A stretch of DNA of 34,989 nucleotides from Amycolatopsis echigonensis (GTDB taxonomy: Bacteria; Actinomycetota; Actinomycetes; Mycobacteriales; Pseudonocardiaceae): assembly GCF_014174495.1 (NCBI RefSeq), contig NZ_JACJHR010000087.1:1-34989 (forward strand), written 5' to 3'. How positions within the stretch are numbered: the first letter of the stretch is position 1; the number at the start of each line of letters is the position of its first letter. The position numbers were made by a program, and so were the translations under genes. Positions 31,638 through 34,989 of the stretch are shown in pieces. The notes under the pieces were generated by a model that saw only the letters and a list, made by a program, of their open reading frames with translations, was not told the origin of the DNA and ran no database searches.

Positions 31638-32741
31638 ATGTTCGAGGGCCGGATCGCGCAATTCAACGCACCCGAGCAGCCATTTGAGCTGCGGCGCGTC
31701 GCGCTACCGTCGATTGGACCGGACGAAGTGCTGGTGAAGGTACACCGAGCCAACATCTGCGGCTCAGACCTGCACGCCTGGCACGGTTCGTTCGTCACCC
31801 GCGGGCTCGGCGGGACGCTACCAACCGTGCTCGGCCACGAGATGGTCGGTTCGGTGGCCGCAACCGGCGAACGAGTCACCGAGGACTCCAACGGCGCGCC
31901 GGTGCAGACGGGCACACGGGTGGTTTTCCCCTACTTCTTTCCCTGCCACCGGTGTCGGAGCTGCCTGGCGGGACGGCGCGTGTCCTGTCAGAAGCTGACG
32001 ATGGCCATGCTCGGCGACGCCAGCAGACCACCCTACTTCGTTGGTGGCTACGGTGACTACTTTCTGCTCCCCGCCGGCGCGGTGCTCTACACCGTGCCGG
32101 ACACGCTGCCTGACGAAGTGGTGTCGGGGGTCAACTGTGCGCTGTCGCAGATGATCTACGGACTGGAGCGAGCCGACCTGAGCTTTGGCGAACGCGTCAT
32201 CATACAGGGGGCCGGCGGGCTCGGGCTGTTCGCGACGGCGGTTGCCCGCGCCCGCGGGGCCGCGCAGGTCATCGTGGTCGACGCGGTCCCCGAGCGGTTG
32301 GAACTGGCCCGCGCATTCGGAGCTGACGAGGTGATCAGCCTCGCTGATCATCCCGATCCGGCGGATCGTATCCGGCGGGCGCGCAAGTTGACCGACGGCG
32401 GCGCGGACGTGGTGGTAGAGGTGGTCGGCACCCCGGCCGTGGTGCCGGAAGGCCTGAAGATGCTCGCCCAGAGCGGCCGGTACCTGGAAGTCGGCAACAT
32501 CAACATGGGACAAACCTACGCAGCCGACCCATCCCGGCTGGTCACCGCGAACAAGAGCATCATCGGCGTCTCGCTGTACGAACCCACAGCGCTGAGCCAA
32601 GCGCTCTCCTTTCTCGCGGCCAACCAGCACCGGCTCCCGCTGGACCAGTTCGCCACCACGACGTTTCCCCTGGAAGACATCAACGCGGCGTTCGCCGCAG
32701 CGGACAGCCGCAAGGTCGTGCGCGCCAGCATCGTGATGTGA
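31638..32741 (+). CDS. Zinc-dependent alcohol dehydrogenase (MDR family)
   Basis: The 367-residue protein has the catalytic-zinc Cys in NICGSDLHAWHG and GHE motif (VLGHEMVGSVAATGERV), the structural-zinc cysteines CHRCRSCLAGRRVSC, and the nucleotide fold VIIQGAGGLGLFATAVARAR. The VVDAVPERLELARAFGADEV segment with Asp after the second strand favours NAD+ over NADP+. It should oxidise an alcohol of the pathway to the aldehyde or ketone. The start has AAAGGAAG upstream. The TGA lies 38 bases before the aldehyde dehydrogenase start. Confidence 0.92.
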   Translation: MFEGRIAQFNAPEQPFELRRVALPSIGPDEVLVKVHRANICGSDLHAWHGSFVTRGLGGTLPTVLGHEMVGSVAATGERVTEDSNGAPVQTGTRVVFPYFFPCHRCRSCLAGRRVSCQKLTMAMLGDASRPPYFVGGYGDYFLLPAGAVLYTVPDTLPDEVVSGVNCALSQMIYGLERADLSFGERVIIQGAGGLGLFATAVARARGAAQVIVVDAVPERLELARAFGADEVISLADHPDPADRIRRARKLTDGGADVVVEVVGTPAVVPEGLKMLAQSGRYLEVGNINMGQTYAADPSRLVTANKSIIGVSLYEPTALSQALSFLAANQHRLPLDQFATTTFPLEDINAAFAAADSRKVVRASIVM

Positions 32742-32779
32742 GACCACAGCAACGACCATCGACCGGGAAGGCCGCAGCA

Positions 32780-34219
32780 TTGGACCAGCACGACAGAACA
32801 CAGCACTACATCGGCGGGCAATGGGTGCAACCCAGCGGGACAGACCGCATCGCCGTGGTCAACCCGGCCACCGAGCAGGTCATCGGACACGTGCCGGCCG
32901 GAACCGTCGACGACGTCGACCGTGCGGTGACAGCGGCGCGGAACGCGTTCGATCCCGGTGTGTCCATGGCCGAGTGCCGAGACCGGGTGGCCCGGCTGGT
33001 CGCGGCACTGGAGCCCCGACTGCCGGACATCGCCACCACCATCGGACAGGAGATCGGCGCGCCACTGAAGGTGCAGCGCGGTGTGCAGACCGCCGTGCCC
33101 ATGGCGATCGCCAGCAGCTATCGGGACCTGCTCGAGGAAACGAACTTCGAAGAGCAGGTCGGCAACTCATTGGTGATCCGGGAGCCCTACGGGGTGGTCG
33201 GGGCCATCACACCGTGGAACTACCCGCTGTATCAGGTGGTCGCGAAAGTGCTGCCGGCTGTCGCGGCGGGATGCACCGTCGTCCTCAAGCCAAGCGAGGT
33301 GGCGCCCCTGTCGGTGTACCAGTTCGTGGAGGCGGCACACGAGGCTGGCCTACCGCCGGGAGTCCTGAACCTGGTGACGGGATATGGACCAGAGGTCGGC
33401 GAGGCGGTAGCCGGTCATCCCGGAGTCGACCTCGTCTCCTTCACCGGTTCGACGGCGACCGGCAGGCGCGTCGCCTCGATCGCCGCGGACACCATCAAGA
33501 AGGTATGCCTCGAACTCGGCGGAAAGTCCGCCAACATCATCCTCGACGACGCCGACCTCGACACCGCCGTCAAAGTCGGCGTGGGCAACGCATTCCTCAA
33601 CTCCGGCCAGACCTGCGCGGCATGGACCCGGATGCTCGTGCCCGAATCACGCTACGACGAGGCGCTCCTGCTCGCCCGCCAGGCCGCACAACGCTACACC
33701 GTCGGAGACCCGTTCGACCCAGCGACCAGACTCGGCCCGCTGGCCTCACAGACCCAGCAAGCACGCGTCCGCGGGTACATCGAACGTGCCGTCGCGGACG
33801 GAGCCCGACTCGTCACCGGCGGCCCCGAGCCCGCACGCGAGCGCGGCTACTTCATCGCCCCCACCGTGCTCGCCGACGTGCACAGCGCCTCCGAACTAGC
33901 ACAACAGGAAGTCTTCGGACCAGTACTGGCCGTCATGAGCTACCGCGATGACGACGAGGCACTCCGGATCGCCAACGACACGATGTACGGGCTCTCCGGC
34001 GCCATCTGGTCGGCGGACCACCGGCGCGCGATCGCCCTCGCCCGCCAGATACAGACCGGGCAGCTCGACATCAACGGCGCCCCCTACAACCCACGCGCAC
34101 CATTCGGTGGCTACAAGAAGTCCGGCATCGGCCGCGAACTCGGTCCCGCCGGCCTCGAGGAATATCTCCAGACAAAATCAGTCCAGCTGCCGGACTCGGT
34201 CATCAGCCAGCAAGAGTAG
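32780..34219 (+). CDS. NAD(P)-dependent aldehyde dehydrogenase
   Basis: The TTG at 32780 follows GGGAAGG and fits the normal N-terminus (QHYIGGQWVQPSGTDRIAVV); GTG 32738, overlapping the previous stop, would add 14 unlike residues. The 479-residue enzyme has PWNYPLYQVVAKVLPAVAAG, FTGSTATGRRVA, the general-base Glu in CLELGGKSANIIL, the catalytic Cys in NSGQTCAAWTR, EVFGPVLAVM and a complete C-terminus (NPRAPFGGYKKSGIGRELG). It turns the aldehyde from the adjacent alcohol dehydrogenase into the acid used by the acyl-CoA ligase. It is the last intact gene of the run; no terminator-like hairpin was seen after it. Confidence 0.94.
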   Translation: MDQHDRTQHYIGGQWVQPSGTDRIAVVNPATEQVIGHVPAGTVDDVDRAVTAARNAFDPGVSMAECRDRVARLVAALEPRLPDIATTIGQEIGAPLKVQRGVQTAVPMAIASSYRDLLEETNFEEQVGNSLVIREPYGVVGAITPWNYPLYQVVAKVLPAVAAGCTVVLKPSEVAPLSVYQFVEAAHEAGLPPGVLNLVTGYGPEVGEAVAGHPGVDLVSFTGSTATGRRVASIAADTIKKVCLELGGKSANIILDDADLDTAVKVGVGNAFLNSGQTCAAWTRMLVPESRYDEALLLARQAAQRYTVGDPFDPATRLGPLASQTQQARVRGYIERAVADGARLVTGGPEPARERGYFIAPTVLADVHSASELAQQEVFGPVLAVMSYRDDDEALRIANDTMYGLSGAIWSADHRRAIALARQIQTGQLDINGAPYNPRAPFGGYKKSGIGRELGPAGLEEYLQTKSVQLPDSVISQQE

Positions 34220-34359
34220 TAGGGAAATCTCAGGTTTTCTGGCGCAGCCCAAAATAGAGACATTCCAGAGTTTGTCGCACCGTGGCCATGAAGGCAGGCC
34301 GCAGTGTCTGCGCCGAGTACCGTGCGCGTCACGAGCTGCCGTCGCTTCCTCGTGTCACA

Positions 34360-34812
34360 CCGGGGCGTCGAAAATCTCCTCCGCGCGTAGACCACTGGTG
34401 TCTCGGGCCGAGTGAGTGTGTTGGATGGATGCGGCCGACCAGGATCGTATGGTCGCCGCCCCGGGTAACGCGCCTCGACCCGCACTCAACCGTCGCCACC
34501 GCATTCTGAAGGCGGGGCGTTCCAAGTACGCCCTCCTTTCGTCGCAACCGAACGGCGAAGCCGGTATGGCGCGGGCCTAGGATGCTGACGGCGAACCGGT
34601 GGGTGCGCCCGAAGGCGGAGTGACAGTCGGCCGACCTGTCGAGGCATACCAGAACAAGCGGGGACTGACGGACGGGGCCCGCGAACGCGCTCGCGGTGAA
34701 ACCCAGCGACGGCCGGCCGCGTCGACGGTGGTGACTATCGTGACCCGCTGGGGAACTGGCTCGTGGCTTCCCGGAACAGCCCTTCGTCCACAAGCAGACC
34801 GCACTCACTCAT
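34360..34812 (-). pseudogene. Decayed flavin reductase (second copy)
   Basis: From ATG 34812 the minus strand reads LFREATSQFPSG, then in a second frame VTIVTTVDAAGRRW, then in a third GFTASAFAGPVRQSPLVLVC, LDRSADCHSAFGRTHRFAVS and GGDHTILVGRI, and finally TPVVYARRRF in another frame. The order matches the flavin reductase at 28080. Two of the shifts are consistent with loss of one G in G runs, but the middle (around 34540) also looks eroded, so it is a pseudogene. It points toward the catabolic run from the right and may mark the edge of an older, larger flavin-monooxygenase locus. Confidence 0.7.
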
Positions 34813-34989
34813 GTCGCTTCTCCGGCGGCGACGAGGGTGAGGCCGAGCAGGTCCCCATCTTTCCTGCTTCGTTCGCGGGTACCGAATGTTGTGCGACGTG
34901 TGCTCGCACACCACGGGCACCCCTTCGACGATCCCTATTCCATATCCCGCGCCCTGCGCATTTGGCAGGGTCGTTGGTGAGCCGAGCCG

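Noticed and set aside
1..34989. CRISPR arrays, tRNA or rRNA genes, integrative attachment sites in tRNA
   Set aside because: No regularly spaced repeats, cloverleaf-like ends or rRNA sequence were seen by eye on either strand. A covariance-model scan was not possible.

Overview
The window is high-GC DNA from an actinobacterium. Codon use is strongly G/C at third positions, GTG/TTG starts are common, and ATGA start-stop overlaps are frequent. The families present (TraD-like ATPase with a replication-relaxation protein and a GP88-like protein, MMPL transporter, CYP153 alkane hydroxylase operon, GAF/Fis regulator) fit a hydrocarbon- or xenobiotic-degrading member of the Pseudonocardiales or a near relative. 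That placement is inference from gene content. The region looks accessory (plasmid or integrative element).

Region 1 (1-7000) is a mobile-element graveyard. It holds an IS256-type transposase running off the left edge, an ISL3-type transposase remnant, and an IS481-type transposase with an internal amber stop inserted into a conjugation-type ATPase gene. That ATPase gene is now in two pieces on opposite strands (C-terminal part 2731-3408 plus; N-terminal part about 5484-3871 minus, with frameshifts), with a truncated replication-relaxation gene between them. A GP88-like gene and two tandem tyrosine-recombinase fragments follow.

Region 2 (7300-13750) is an efflux and regulation block: a frameshifted GbsR/MarR-type regulator, a TetR-MMPL operon on the minus strand, and a translationally coupled MarR-MFS (14-TM DHA2 type) pair on the plus strand.

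Region 3 (13838-17896) is a compact alkane-hydroxylase unit: AraC-type regulator divergent from [2Fe-2S] ferredoxin, CYP153-type cytochrome P450 and ferredoxin reductase. It is followed by a decayed stretch (17900-19920) with a wrecked PlsC acyltransferase, an intact TetR regulator with a clear operator, an acyl-CoA ligase C-terminal fragment and a probable TetR C-terminal remnant.

Region 4 (19867-34219) is the most interesting part. A GAF/AAA/Fis-type regulator (frameshifted here) diverges from a same-strand run of eleven genes: VOC protein, luciferase-like flavin monooxygenase, two acyl-CoA dehydrogenases, enoyl-CoA hydratase, bifunctional RibBA, flavin reductase, AlkK/FadD-type acyl-CoA ligase, AHL-lactonase-like metallo-hydrolase, FmdB-type zinc ribbon, zinc alcohol dehydrogenase and aldehyde dehydrogenase. 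The locus encodes the monooxygenase, its reduced-flavin supply and the committed enzymes of flavin synthesis. It also encodes enzymes that could turn an oxygenated product into an acyl-CoA and begin beta-oxidation. Three long perfect hairpins lie at gene borders and split the run into modules. A decayed second flavin reductase lies just beyond (34812-34360).

No tRNA, rRNA or CRISPR array was seen. Several frameshifts fall in short G or C runs, so some apparent pseudogenes could be sequencing errors.
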